A stretch of 29,603 nucleotides of DNA from a virus, in the IMG/VR virus record IMGVR_UViG_3300024346_000363, positions 1 through 29,603 of that record; one strand, given 5' to 3'. This document shows, in pieces, positions 1 to 6,363 of the stretch. The notes beneath the pieces are model-generated. The model saw only the letters and a list, made by a program, of their open reading frames with translations, made no database searches and was not told where the DNA came from. Position numbers and translations under genes: made by a program. Within the stretch, counting starts at the first letter, position 1; every line of letters begins with the position of its first letter.

Positions 1-1
1 A

Positions 2-73
2 GCCAAAGCAATGAAAGTTTATCATGAAATATTGCTAGATAGATTATATGATTTACAATCACAACTTAAATAA
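2..73 (+). CDS. C-terminal end of an upstream gene (partial)
   Basis: An open frame enters from the left edge and ends at TAA (71-73). The readable tail is AKAMKVYHEILLDRLYDLQSQ followed by LK, which looks alpha-helical. The start lies outside the window, so no function can be given. It lies 15 nt before the Sak4-like ATPase gene on the same strand and is probably in the same operon. An internal ATG at 11 could start a 20-residue peptide, but a truncated larger gene is more likely. Confidence 0.5.
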   Translation, partial: AKAMKVYHEILLDRLYDLQSQLK

Positions 74-88
74 TAAATAAACATATTA

Positions 89-763
89 ATGGGTAAAATG
101 ATTTTAGTAATTGGAGATCCAGGTTCTGGTAAATCCACAGCAATTGAAACTTTAGATCCATCATCTACTGTTATTGTAAAGCCTAATAATAAAGCTTTAC
201 CATTCAGAGGTGGTGCAGTTAAATACAGTGCTGAATTAAACAATGTTGTAATAGCAAAAGAATTCAAAGAATTAGAAGGAGTTTTGACTGGTATCAATAA
301 TAGTACATCTGGTAAGATTAAAACTATTGTTGTAGAGGATTTAACTCACTATTTTTCTCATAGAGTTATGAAAGATGCTAAGACAAGTGGTTTTCAGAAG
401 TGGACAGATATGGCCCTTGATTGCTTTAATTCATTGATTAAGTTTGAGTCAAATTTAAGAGATGATTTAAGTGTAATTGTAATTGGTCATACAGACAGAG
501 CAACTGATGCACTTGGCAATACAATTATTAGTTTACAAACTCCAGGTAAATTGTTAGAGAATAATATTAAGATTCCTTCTTATTTCACTTACATGTTGCA
601 CACTGATGTAATTGAAGTGAATAATAAAATGGAATACAGATTCCTGACTAATTTTGATGGAACAAAAGTGGCTAAAACGCCAAAAGATTGCTTTCCTAAG
701 TATATTCAAAATGATTATGCTTTAGTGTTAGAAACAATAGATAAATATCAAAAAGGAGAATAA
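89..763 (+). CDS. Sak4-like P-loop ATPase (putative single-strand annealing protein)
   Basis: This 224-aa protein begins with a RecA/AAA-type nucleotide-binding fold. The Walker A motif GDPGSGKST is at residues 9-17 right after the first beta strand, and a Walker B-like strand (KTIVVEDLTH) lies near residues 77-86. A further strand, VIVIGHTDRA, may be the sensor or motif-3 strand. The length and layout fit the phage AAA_24/Sak4 family, RecA-core ATPases that help anneal single-stranded DNA during phage recombination. Sak4 genes often sit beside an SSB-like DUF669 gene, and such a gene lies two positions downstream here. ATG 89 was chosen; ATG 98 (MILVIG) would also keep the whole fold. The P-loop ATPase call is firm. 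The Sak4 assignment rests on layout and neighbours. Confidence 0.8.
   Translation: MGKMILVIGDPGSGKSTAIETLDPSSTVIVKPNNKALPFRGGAVKYSAELNNVVIAKEFKELEGVLTGINNSTSGKIKTIVVEDLTHYFSHRVMKDAKTSGFQKWTDMALDCFNSLIKFESNLRDDLSVIVIGHTDRATDALGNTIISLQTPGKLLENNIKIPSYFTYMLHTDVIEVNNKMEYRFLTNFDGTKVAKTPKDCFPKYIQNDYALVLETIDKYQKGE
753..758 (+). promoter_or_regulatory. Ribosome binding site AAGGAG for the 72-aa gene
   Basis: AAGGAG lies six bases before ATG 765, inside the last codons of the ATPase gene. Most starts in this block have only A-rich leaders, so this clear Shine-Dalgarno site is notable and fixes the start. Confidence 0.7.
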
Positions 764-764
764 T

Positions 765-983
765 ATGAAGCAGATTAGTATGAAAGAATTCACAGAAGAT
801 GTGAATAACATGATGTCTAAAGGACAATTAATAGAAAAATATGAAATTAGTGCAGATAATGTTAAGAAAATTGCTAGACAATTGGGATTGACTATTAAAC
901 GTGCTACTAAACCTAAGTTTGAGCTAATTATGGATATTGATCCAATTGAATCTCATTCAGAAGTTTTAAATACAATCCAATAA
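765..983 (+). CDS. Small helix-turn-helix-like protein
   Basis: This 72-aa protein has a likely helix-turn-helix near residues 18-43: the stretch LIEKYEISADNVKKIARQLG reads as helix, turn at the Ser-Ala-Asp, then recognition helix, followed by the basic TIKRATKPK. A DNA-binding role is inferred. The C-terminal third is acidic. It starts 1 nt after the ATPase stop and has a strong AAGGAG site, so the two are co-expressed. The next gene is SSB-like, so an accessory role in recombination or replication is plausible but not shown. I do not recognise a named family. Confidence 0.6.
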   Translation: MKQISMKEFTEDVNNMMSKGQLIEKYEISADNVKKIARQLGLTIKRATKPKFELIMDIDPIESHSEVLNTIQ

Positions 984-1013
984 CAACAATTAAATAATTA
1001 AATATAATAAGAA

Positions 1014-1592
1014 ATGGAATTAAATTTTAATGATGCAGCAATTAGTACAGGATCTACAAACAATTATATGGAACCAGGTAACCATATTGTTAAAGTGACT
1101 AAAGTGGAGAAAGGATTAAGCTCTAAAGCTCAATCTCCATATGTTGAAATCACTGTAACAAATGAAAAAGGTGCTACATGTGCTCAACAATATTATTTGA
1201 ATACAGCAGTTGCTGAAGGTAAAAAGCAATCAGCTTGGAATATCTCTGCATCTGCAATTCTTACAATTGTTGCTGCTGCAAATAATACTGATGAGGCTGG
1301 TGCTAAATCTAAACTTGCTGGTTTAAATGGAGAAAACATTGATGCTAAATTAGCAACATTGCTAGTTGGTAAACCATTTGCAATGACATTAAATGGTAAA
1401 TGGATTAATCCAGAAGACACATCTAAGAAATCTTGGATTAAAGCTGAATTTGGTTCATATTTATTTGCTGTACCAGTTGATAAATTTGACAAGCTTTCTA
1501 AGAAAGTTTATGTTAAAGGTGAGGATTTGTCTGTTAGCAATAGCAGCAATGCTCATGTTGAAATTTCTACACCAAGCACAACAGTTTGGTAG
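1014..1592 (+). CDS. Putative single-stranded DNA-binding protein (DUF669-like)
   Basis: This 192-aa protein opens with the phage DUF669 pattern: an acidic N-terminus (MELNFNDAA), then a Pro-Gly turn (EPGNHIVKVTKVEKG), and an SPYVEITVTNEKG strand. A beta-rich core with KPFAMTLNGKW and WIKAEFGSYLF resembles an OB-like fold. DUF669 proteins are commonly encoded beside Sak4-type ATPases and are regarded as phage SSBs. The C-terminus is Ser/Thr-rich and ends in TVW, not the acidic tail of bacterial SSB. A hairpin terminator lies just behind the stop, so this gene may be made in excess of the primase downstream, as an SSB would need. The stop is TAG followed immediately by in-frame TAA. Confidence 0.6.
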   Translation: MELNFNDAAISTGSTNNYMEPGNHIVKVTKVEKGLSSKAQSPYVEITVTNEKGATCAQQYYLNTAVAEGKKQSAWNISASAILTIVAAANNTDEAGAKSKLAGLNGENIDAKLATLLVGKPFAMTLNGKWINPEDTSKKSWIKAEFGSYLFAVPVDKFDKLSKKVYVKGEDLSVSNSSNAHVEISTPSTTVW

Positions 1593-1601
1593 TAATTAAT
1601 T

Positions 1602-1645
1602 AAGGGCAACTGCCATTCTGTTTGCATGGAATGGCAGACCCTTTT
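1602..1645 (+). terminator. Intrinsic terminator or attenuator after the SSB-like gene
   Basis: An 8-bp perfect stem TGCCATTC/GAATGGCA (1611-1618 with 1629-1636) closes a 10-nt loop. It is extended by AAGGG/CCCTT (1602-1606 with 1639-1643) across a small internal loop and ends in TTTT (1642-1645). This has the form of a rho-independent terminator. Because the primase follows at once on the same strand with no obvious new promoter, it probably stops only part of transcription and lowers expression of downstream genes. The short T run fits partial termination. Confidence 0.75.
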
Positions 1646-1657
1646 ACATTTAAATAT

Positions 1658-2644
1658 ATGGATTTAAATTTTGAGGATGCTAATATATCAATTACTTCTA
1701 ATGAAATATTATCCAAAATTAGTGAGTGTGATATATTTAAGATGTATATTAATAATTTTAAAGACATCAATAAAAGCTTTTGTTCTGAATTAAGAAATGA
1801 TAAGCATCCAAGTTGTAGGATTTATTCTAATGAGTATAATACTCTTAGGTATAAAGACTTTTCAAATGGAGACCATTTTGATTGCTGGAATTATGTTATG
1901 AGTAAATTTAATTGTAATTATTTTGAAGCATTAAATATAATTTCATGTGATTTTAATATAAAGAATGTAACAATTGATATAAATCCAAGAATATTAGTTA
2001 AGAATGATTTGCCAGTTAAATCATTAGTTAAACTAGAAGTTGAATGTCAACCATTTAATATACATGATTTTAATTATTGGAATCAATATCTTATTACATT
2101 TGAAATGCTTGAATTTTATAATGTGAAATCAGCTAAAAGGGTTTTTCTATATAAAGATGATACAAGATATATATTTGAGTATAAAAATTCTAGTCCTAAA
2201 TATGCTTATTTATTTAATGAAGACTGGAAAATATATTCTCCTTATGATGTATCTGGTAAATGGATGAGAGTTGGCAATAACTATGAATTTGAGGGTTGGG
2301 ATCAACTTGATGAAAGTGGTGGTGAATTTGTTATTATAACAAAAAGCTTAAAAGATGTAATGGATTATAGAATGATTGGCATAAATGCTGTTTCATTACC
2401 AAGTGAAACTTCAAAACTTACTAATAGTTTAGTTGGAATGCTTAAAGCTAAGTTTAATAAAATTATTATTAATCTTGATTTTGATAGGCAGGGAATTGAA
2501 AGTTCAAATAAAATTGTCAATGAATATGGTTTTAATCATTTCTATGTTGATGATGAAAAGGATCTAAGTGATTGGATCAAGAAAAACAAGTCTCTTGATG
2601 AGGCTAAAAAAATGATATATGGAAAGATTAAGAATTGGGTTTGA
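1658..2644 (+). CDS. DnaG-type DNA primase with TOPRIM domain
   Basis: This protein, 328 aa from ATG 1658, resembles bacterial and phage DnaG primases, which make RNA primers at the fork. The N-terminal third has the shape of the DnaG zinc-finger domain (LRNDKHPSCRIY near 45-56, RYKDF at 64-68, CNYFEAL at 86-92) but lacks the regular Cys/His zinc ligands. A TOPRIM core follows: ITKSLKDV (227-234), PSE (248-250), LDFDRQG (273-279, acidic D274 and D276) and KDLSDW (301-306). The usual TOPRIM glutamate of motif I is replaced here by TKS. ATG 1658 is preferred because TTG 1622 and ATG 1631 both lie inside the terminator hairpin. The replicative helicase is not in the window. Confidence 0.85.
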   Translation: MDLNFEDANISITSNEILSKISECDIFKMYINNFKDINKSFCSELRNDKHPSCRIYSNEYNTLRYKDFSNGDHFDCWNYVMSKFNCNYFEALNIISCDFNIKNVTIDINPRILVKNDLPVKSLVKLEVECQPFNIHDFNYWNQYLITFEMLEFYNVKSAKRVFLYKDDTRYIFEYKNSSPKYAYLFNEDWKIYSPYDVSGKWMRVGNNYEFEGWDQLDESGGEFVIITKSLKDVMDYRMIGINAVSLPSETSKLTNSLVGMLKAKFNKIIINLDFDRQGIESSNKIVNEYGFNHFYVDDEKDLSDWIKKNKSLDEAKKMIYGKIKNWV

Positions 2645-3032
2645 TCCTGATGGACCATGGGTTTATAAATCATATAGAGATGTTCTTCAAGCAATGATGT
2701 GGGAAGAAGCTAAATATGAACTATATTTAATAACAAAGGATGACACTGGTGAGCCTTTAGAAATTGCAGCACAATTAGGCATTAACCCAGCAAATGTTTT
2801 TTATGGGATTGCTGATAATAATGCAATTGTAGTACAATTAAATGATAGTAAAATAAAAATATATTTAACACCAATAATGGAGGTTTTTACATTAACTAAT
2901 GAAACAAGTGTTGATACAGTTGCAATATTAGTTGATAGTAAACAAGATATATATAACATACAGCCAAAATGGTTTCAACAACTAAAGTTTTGGGTAAATA
3001 GATTATATAGTGGGCAAGAAAAAGAGTGTTAA
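2619..3032 (+). CDS. HAD-like protein (tentative)
   Basis: This 137-aa protein overlaps the end of the primase gene by 26 nt in another frame. It opens with a strand and the motif GFDPDGPWV (D9 and D11), which matches HAD motif I (DxDG). A helix and a strand ending LITKDD follow, where HAD motif II carries Thr/Ser. Later strands (SKIKIYL and TVAILVDSK) could complete a Rossmannoid fold. It is shorter than most HAD phosphatases and lacks a clear motif IV acidic pair, so it may be a nucleotidase-like remnant or an unrelated alpha/beta protein. The reading frame is well supported by its length and overlap arrangement. The HAD call is moderate. Confidence 0.5.
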   Translation: MERLRIGFDPDGPWVYKSYRDVLQAMMWEEAKYELYLITKDDTGEPLEIAAQLGINPANVFYGIADNNAIVVQLNDSKIKIYLTPIMEVFTLTNETSVDTVAILVDSKQDIYNIQPKWFQQLKFWVNRLYSGQEKEC

Positions 3033-3438
3033 GAAAGTTCCAGTGGCAAAACCAAGGAATAGTGGTACAATGACAGAAAGTGCATTTTGGAGCTTTATAA
3101 GGAGTGCTCTTAGACAAAAGAGTAGATGGTGGAAACCAATTAGTGAGTGTAAGAGCTTGTCTAAAAGACCATATAAAGGGCCAAATAAAAGACAGAAGTT
3201 TGAGTATCAATGTTCTGAATGTAAGAAATGGCATCCTGACAAGAATATTGCTATTGATCACATTAAGCCTGCTGGGAAATTAAATTGTGCAGAAGACCTA
3301 CCTCTGTTTGTAACAAAACTATTTTGTGAGATTGACAACTTGCAAGTGTTATGTGAACAATGTCATTTGGTAAAAACTGCATTAGATAAAGAAAGCATTA
3401 AACAATCAAAATTAATTGAAAATGGAAAAACAAACTAA
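3010..3438 (+). CDS. HNH endonuclease
   Basis: This 142-aa protein has a clear HNH/McrA-type nuclease core: a zinc pair C68-x2-C71, the catalytic AIDHIKP (D83, H84), a central Asn at 110 in IDNLQVLC, and C115-x2-C118 with H119 in CEQCHLVKT. The fold cuts DNA with a metal held by the HNH residues. The N-terminus is basic (GKKKSVKKVPVAKPR) and then reads NSGTMTESAFWSFIRSALR, a helix that precedes the nuclease core. The start is GTG 3010, which overlaps the previous gene by 23 nt. ATG 3070 would lose the basic tail. It sits within the replication block rather than in a free-standing or intron setting, so a recombination or packaging role is as likely as homing. Confidence 0.85.
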   Translation: MGKKKSVKKVPVAKPRNSGTMTESAFWSFIRSALRQKSRWWKPISECKSLSKRPYKGPNKRQKFEYQCSECKKWHPDKNIAIDHIKPAGKLNCAEDLPLFVTKLFCEIDNLQVLCEQCHLVKTALDKESIKQSKLIENGKTN

Positions 3439-3883
3439 AATATTTATTATTTCCTTAGGATTTACATTTATTAGTTTATCTTTTATTGAGCAAATTGCTT
3501 GTAATGATGTTAATTTAAATAATAATTTAAAAGCTGTTGATACAACTGCTTCTGCAGATGGTTTTGATTTTAATCAGAAATCAGTTTATAATATGATTCT
3601 TATTGCTGAAATTGATCATCCTAAAATTGTTCTTAAACAATCTATATGTGAGACAGGTCATTTTAAATCAAATGTATTGAAAAAAAATAACAACTTATTT
3701 GGTTTCCATAATGGAAAAGAATATTTGAAATTTGATTCATTATTTGATTGCTGTATTTATTACAAGCATTGGCAAGAAAGACATTATGGTGGAGGTGATT
3801 ATTATTTATTTTTAGATAAATTTAAATATGCTGCTGATACAAATTACGTTAACACATTAAAAAAAATAAGGATAAATGTATAA
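3422..3883 (+). CDS. Endolysin-like glucosaminidase (exported)
   Basis: This 153-aa protein (from ATG 3422) carries a glucosaminidase domain related to LytG/FlgJ (PF01832), which hydrolyses peptidoglycan glycan strands. The signature is LKQSICETGHFKS with catalytic E77, then NNNLFGF (89-95), a Phe-Asp-Ser turn, and a C-terminal YAADTNYVNTLKKI helix. The N-terminus (KIFIISLGFTFISLSFIEQIAC) is a membrane-export segment ending in Cys27. It may be a signal peptide, a signal anchor or a loose Bacteroidetes lipobox. TTG 3416 is an alternative start adding only two residues. It overlaps the HNH gene by 17 nt. Placement of a lysis enzyme among replication genes is unusual. No holin is evident. Confidence 0.8.
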   Translation: MEKQTKIFIISLGFTFISLSFIEQIACNDVNLNNNLKAVDTTASADGFDFNQKSVYNMILIAEIDHPKIVLKQSICETGHFKSNVLKKNNNLFGFHNGKEYLKFDSLFDCCIYYKHWQERHYGGGDYYLFLDKFKYAADTNYVNTLKKIRINV

Positions 3884-4049
3884 AGTGCCAATAGAAGTTT
3901 TAGAAATATTCAGAGATCAGCTTAAGCTAACATCTGAAATGCTTGATGTTGCACATAAAGGGGGTAAACTTCATGTGAATCAAGTTAGTTCAACTTTAGA
4001 AAGAAATATTAAATTAATTGAATTAATAAGGGAAAATTATGGAATATGA
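3876..4049 (+). CDS. Small protein, 57 aa
   Basis: ATG 3876 to TGA 4047-4049 encodes 57 residues starting MYKVPIEVLEIFRDQLKL and ending LIELIRENYGI. It overlaps the endolysin gene by 8 nt and the next gene by 11 nt, the usual packing in this operon, and otherwise there would be a 155-nt gap. The composition is helical (two amphipathic helices around a Lys-Gly-Gly turn), and it may be a small helical hairpin. No family is recognised. It is likely a real gene given the coupling, the ATG start and the lack of another frame here. Confidence 0.6.
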   Translation: MYKVPIEVLEIFRDQLKLTSEMLDVAHKGGKLHVNQVSSTLERNIKLIELIRENYGI

Positions 4050-4314
4050 TTTAAAAAAAGAAAAAGAGCTTTCTAAGCTTGGTTTTAAAAAGTGTTGGTT
4101 TAGTGATAAATCTGGCTATTGGTTTGAAAAAAAAGTTAAATACAAAGATTTTAAACTTCAATTTATTTGTGAAACAGATAGAAATTTATTTTTAATGTCA
4201 GCAAAAACATTTGAATATTATGGTGGTAAAATGGATTCACCTAGTTATGAAGATATTAAGAAGTTTAAATGTAATTTAAAAACAATAAAACAAACTCTAA
4301 ATAAATATAAATGA
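4039..4314 (+). CDS. Hypothetical protein, 91 aa
   Basis: This protein is basic, with many aromatic residues and a likely alternating strand region (KCWFSDKSGYWFEKKVKYKD, then LQFICETDRN). It has no signal peptide or membrane segment. I do not recognise the family. It overlaps the 57-aa gene by 11 nt and shares ATGA (4311-4314) with the exonuclease gene downstream, so it is likely translated together with that gene. Confidence 0.6.
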   Translation: MEYDLKKEKELSKLGFKKCWFSDKSGYWFEKKVKYKDFKLQFICETDRNLFLMSAKTFEYYGGKMDSPSYEDIKKFKCNLKTIKQTLNKYK

Positions 4315-5120
4315 AGATAGCTGTAATAGATTTAGACTCAATAGCATTTACAATTGGTCATCCAAATAAGCAATTAGATGGTGATGGTAATCCAATGAGA
4401 ACTGATGATGACAGCAAGTTTCTTTATATTGATAAAACAGATGAGGAGTTAATTGATGCAGCTGATAGTGTTATGTCAGCAATTATTATGAAGGGTGGTT
4501 TCACTCACTACATAGGATTTATCAAAGGTAGCAAGACCATAGCAGAAAGAAAGGAAATTAACATTGATTACAAAGCCAATAGGAATAAAGAATCTCCAGG
4601 CTGGTGGGCATTTGTTAAGAAAACTTTGATTGAAAGATGGGGTGCTATTTCTGTAGATAATATGGAAGTTGATGATGCTGTAAATATAACAAGACTAAAA
4701 CTATCTGATAGCTACATTGTTGCTATGGATAAAGATTTGTTGCATTTACATGGAACTCATTATAATTGGTCAAAAGATGAATGGAATATAATTGGTTTTG
4801 AAGAAGCATATACTAAGTTTTGGTCAGACATGATTACTGGCCAATCTGGTGACAATATTAAAGGCATTCCTAAGAAAGGTGCTAAATATGTTGAGAATAT
4901 GTTATTAGAACAAACAAAGATGCCATTTAGAACTAGAGTTTTTGATGAATACATCAAGCATTTTGGTGAATATGAAGGCATTAAAGAATTTCATAAAAAC
5001 TATTCATGCTTAAAGATTAAAGAGACATGTGAAGGATTTGAAATTCCATCACCAATAAAATTTGAAAGAGAGAATGTTAATGAGCAAGCGCAGAGAGATA
5101 AACAAATTGATTCAATATAA
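4311..5120 (+). CDS. 5'-3' exonuclease (PIN/FEN superfamily)
   Basis: This 269-aa protein matches the phage 5'-3' exonuclease/RNase H family (T4 RNase H, Pol I 5' nuclease), which removes primers and flaps during replication and resects ends in recombination. Visible metal-binding acids are D7/D9 in AVIDLDS, E119/D121/D122 in EVDDAV, D140/D142 in MDKDLLHL, and D181 in the helix-3-turn GQSGDNIKGIPKKG (177-190). The phosphate-contact motif YKANR (87-91) is also present. The spacing matches the family. The ATG overlaps the previous stop (ATGA). A primase nearby and an annealing pair upstream support a role in lagging-strand maturation or recombination. No C-terminal extension is visible. Confidence 0.9.
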   Translation: MKIAVIDLDSIAFTIGHPNKQLDGDGNPMRTDDDSKFLYIDKTDEELIDAADSVMSAIIMKGGFTHYIGFIKGSKTIAERKEINIDYKANRNKESPGWWAFVKKTLIERWGAISVDNMEVDDAVNITRLKLSDSYIVAMDKDLLHLHGTHYNWSKDEWNIIGFEEAYTKFWSDMITGQSGDNIKGIPKKGAKYVENMLLEQTKMPFRTRVFDEYIKHFGEYEGIKEFHKNYSCLKIKETCEGFEIPSPIKFERENVNEQAQRDKQIDSI

Positions 5121-5676
5121 AAAAAAATCAAAGAATTTTATTCTTCCTATGTTAGGATTTCCAATTTCTCAATTTGAGCCCCATATAATTGACTGCAATA
5201 TAATTGTAGAAGGGTTTCCAAAGATTGTTGTTATATTTGATAATATAGATGAAGAACCACTTAAGATGCTTATTTATAAGCTTCAAAGTGATTATTTGTT
5301 TTTAGATTGTGAATATGATGATGATGATAGGGAAGTTGTGTTATTTTTTGATGTTCCTAAAGAATTTAAGAGTGATTTTGAGTTGTTTTTAATTGGTTCT
5401 TATTCAAAGATGAGTGATGTCTACAAAAATAGACTTGTTCAGTACTTTGGTAAGTCTACATGTGAAGACTGGGGACTTGTTACAATGTGGGATACAATCT
5501 ATCCTAAAGAACACAAGAAAAAACAAATTGCTGAAAAATATGGAGTTGATTTAGATAAAATATCAGAATTGATTTCAAGTCCAGATATAGAGCATGAGAT
5601 TTACAAAACAATAGAAGAATTAAATATTATATATGACAAAACAGGACAGGATAGGCACAGTGTTGAGGAAATTTGA
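5080..5676 (+). CDS. Hypothetical conserved-type protein
   Basis: From ATG 5080 this is 198 aa, starting MSKRREINKLIQYKKK. ATG 5074 and TTG 5062 are possible longer starts, but 5080 follows a GAAAGAGAGA stretch. It overlaps the exonuclease gene by 41 nt. The N-terminus is basic. The middle alternates strands with acidic loops (VVIFDNIDEEP, LDCEYDDDDREVVLFFDVP), and the C-terminal helical part (KKKQIAEKYGVDLDKISELI) could be a helix-turn-helix-like segment. I do not recognise the family. The final 44 bases overlap a further small gene in another frame. Confidence 0.6.
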   Translation: MSKRREINKLIQYKKKSKNFILPMLGFPISQFEPHIIDCNIIVEGFPKIVVIFDNIDEEPLKMLIYKLQSDYLFLDCEYDDDDREVVLFFDVPKEFKSDFELFLIGSYSKMSDVYKNRLVQYFGKSTCEDWGLVTMWDTIYPKEHKKKQIAEKYGVDLDKISELISSPDIEHEIYKTIEELNIIYDKTGQDRHSVEEI

Positions 5677-5812
5677 TCATTTATGGCAAAAGAAGTCAAT
5701 GACATTTTGTGATGTAATTAAACAAATAACTAACGGTAATTTGGAAATGACTGATGATGAGATAACTCAATCATTAAAGGACATAAATCCAGATGAGAAA
5801 CAAACAAAATAG
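5633..5812 (+). CDS. Small protein, 59 aa
   Basis: ATG 5633 to TAG 5810-5812 encodes 59 residues. The core LRKFDHLWQKKSMTFCDVIK, followed by a Gly-Asn turn and MTDDEITQSL, matches the general layout of small phage proteins with a W..NPDxxFxQLI helix followed by an acidic EDDE helix. That comparison is from memory and tentative. The gene overlaps the previous one by 44 nt and ends 2 nt before the sigma-factor start, so it fills an otherwise open 138-nt gap in the operon. A shorter form from ATG 5699 (37 aa) is possible. Confidence 0.6.
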   Translation: MTKQDRIGTVLRKFDHLWQKKSMTFCDVIKQITNGNLEMTDDEITQSLKDINPDEKQTK

Positions 5813-5814
5813 AT

Positions 5815-6363
5815 ATGATTGAATGTAAGCTAGAAGATTTTGAAAATTACAGGAAAGATCTTTTTAAATATGCTTGTAGTTTATTAAAAACTAGAGGTTT
5901 TTGTGCAAAAGATGGTGAATTAAAATGTTTTGGTGAAGATTTAGTACAACAAACTTATTTGCAGCTCCATAGTTGGGGCACAAGTAAGTTTGTAACTGAA
6001 ACTCATTTAAGAAATTTCTTATTTGGAGTTGTATATAGAGAATATCTACATCTTATTGATATAAATAGAAGAGGTGCACAATATATATTGCTTAAGAAAG
6101 ATGTTTTTGATAAAATGTATTCTGAAGAGTTTAAACAAATTGATATAAGAAAGCACCATAAACCAACACAAGAATTCTTTGATTGTGCAAGTTCTTTTAA
6201 AAAAGAGCTTGATGACAGAGAGGTTCTTATATTAAATGGTTTAATTGATGGTTATAGTCAAAGAGAAATATCTGAAAAAATACATTTAAGCATTACAATA
6301 GTTCATACAACTGTTAAAAAAATTAGAGATAAATATAAAAAACATGAAGGCACAAATTGTTAA
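5815..6363 (+). CDS. ECF-like RNA polymerase sigma factor
   Basis: This 182-aa protein has the two-domain plan of sigma-70 family group IV factors. Region 2 includes EDLVQQTYLQLH (41-52), the family's core-binding helix pattern, and LRNFLFGVVYREYLHLIDINRR (65-86) over regions 2.3-2.4. Region 4 spans about 133-175: DDREVLILNGLIDGYSQREI, then the recognition helix HLSITIVHTTVKKIRDKYKK. The length is typical of ECF sigma factors. Such a protein would direct host or phage RNA polymerase to particular promoters. Phage proteins of this type may also act as anti-host modulators. It overlaps the next gene by 20 nt. Region 4 is the stronger half. A sigma-like HTH regulator is the main alternative. Confidence 0.75.
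   Translation: MIECKLEDFENYRKDLFKYACSLLKTRGFCAKDGELKCFGEDLVQQTYLQLHSWGTSKFVTETHLRNFLFGVVYREYLHLIDINRRGAQYILLKKDVFDKMYSEEFKQIDIRKHHKPTQEFFDCASSFKKELDDREVLILNGLIDGYSQREISEKIHLSITIVHTTVKKIRDKYKKHEGTNC

Noticed and set aside
1193-1492. Open frame of 99 codons on the - strand
   Set aside because: It lies wholly inside the SSB-like gene in antisense, has no context, and is explained by AT-rich codon use of the real gene.
1590-1596. Possible stop-codon reassignment (TAG or TGA read as an amino acid), known in some crAss-like phages
   Set aside because: TAG here is followed by in-frame TAA, TGA ends several genes exactly at junctions, and giant frames contain none of the three. The standard code fits.
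2896-3261. Open frame of 121 codons on the - strand
   Set aside because: It is antisense to the HAD-like and HNH genes, whose motifs and overlaps are convincing.
5683-5712. Short frame starting ATG 5683 (MAKEVNDIL)
   Set aside because: It ends after nine codons; the overlapping 59-codon frame is a better explanation.
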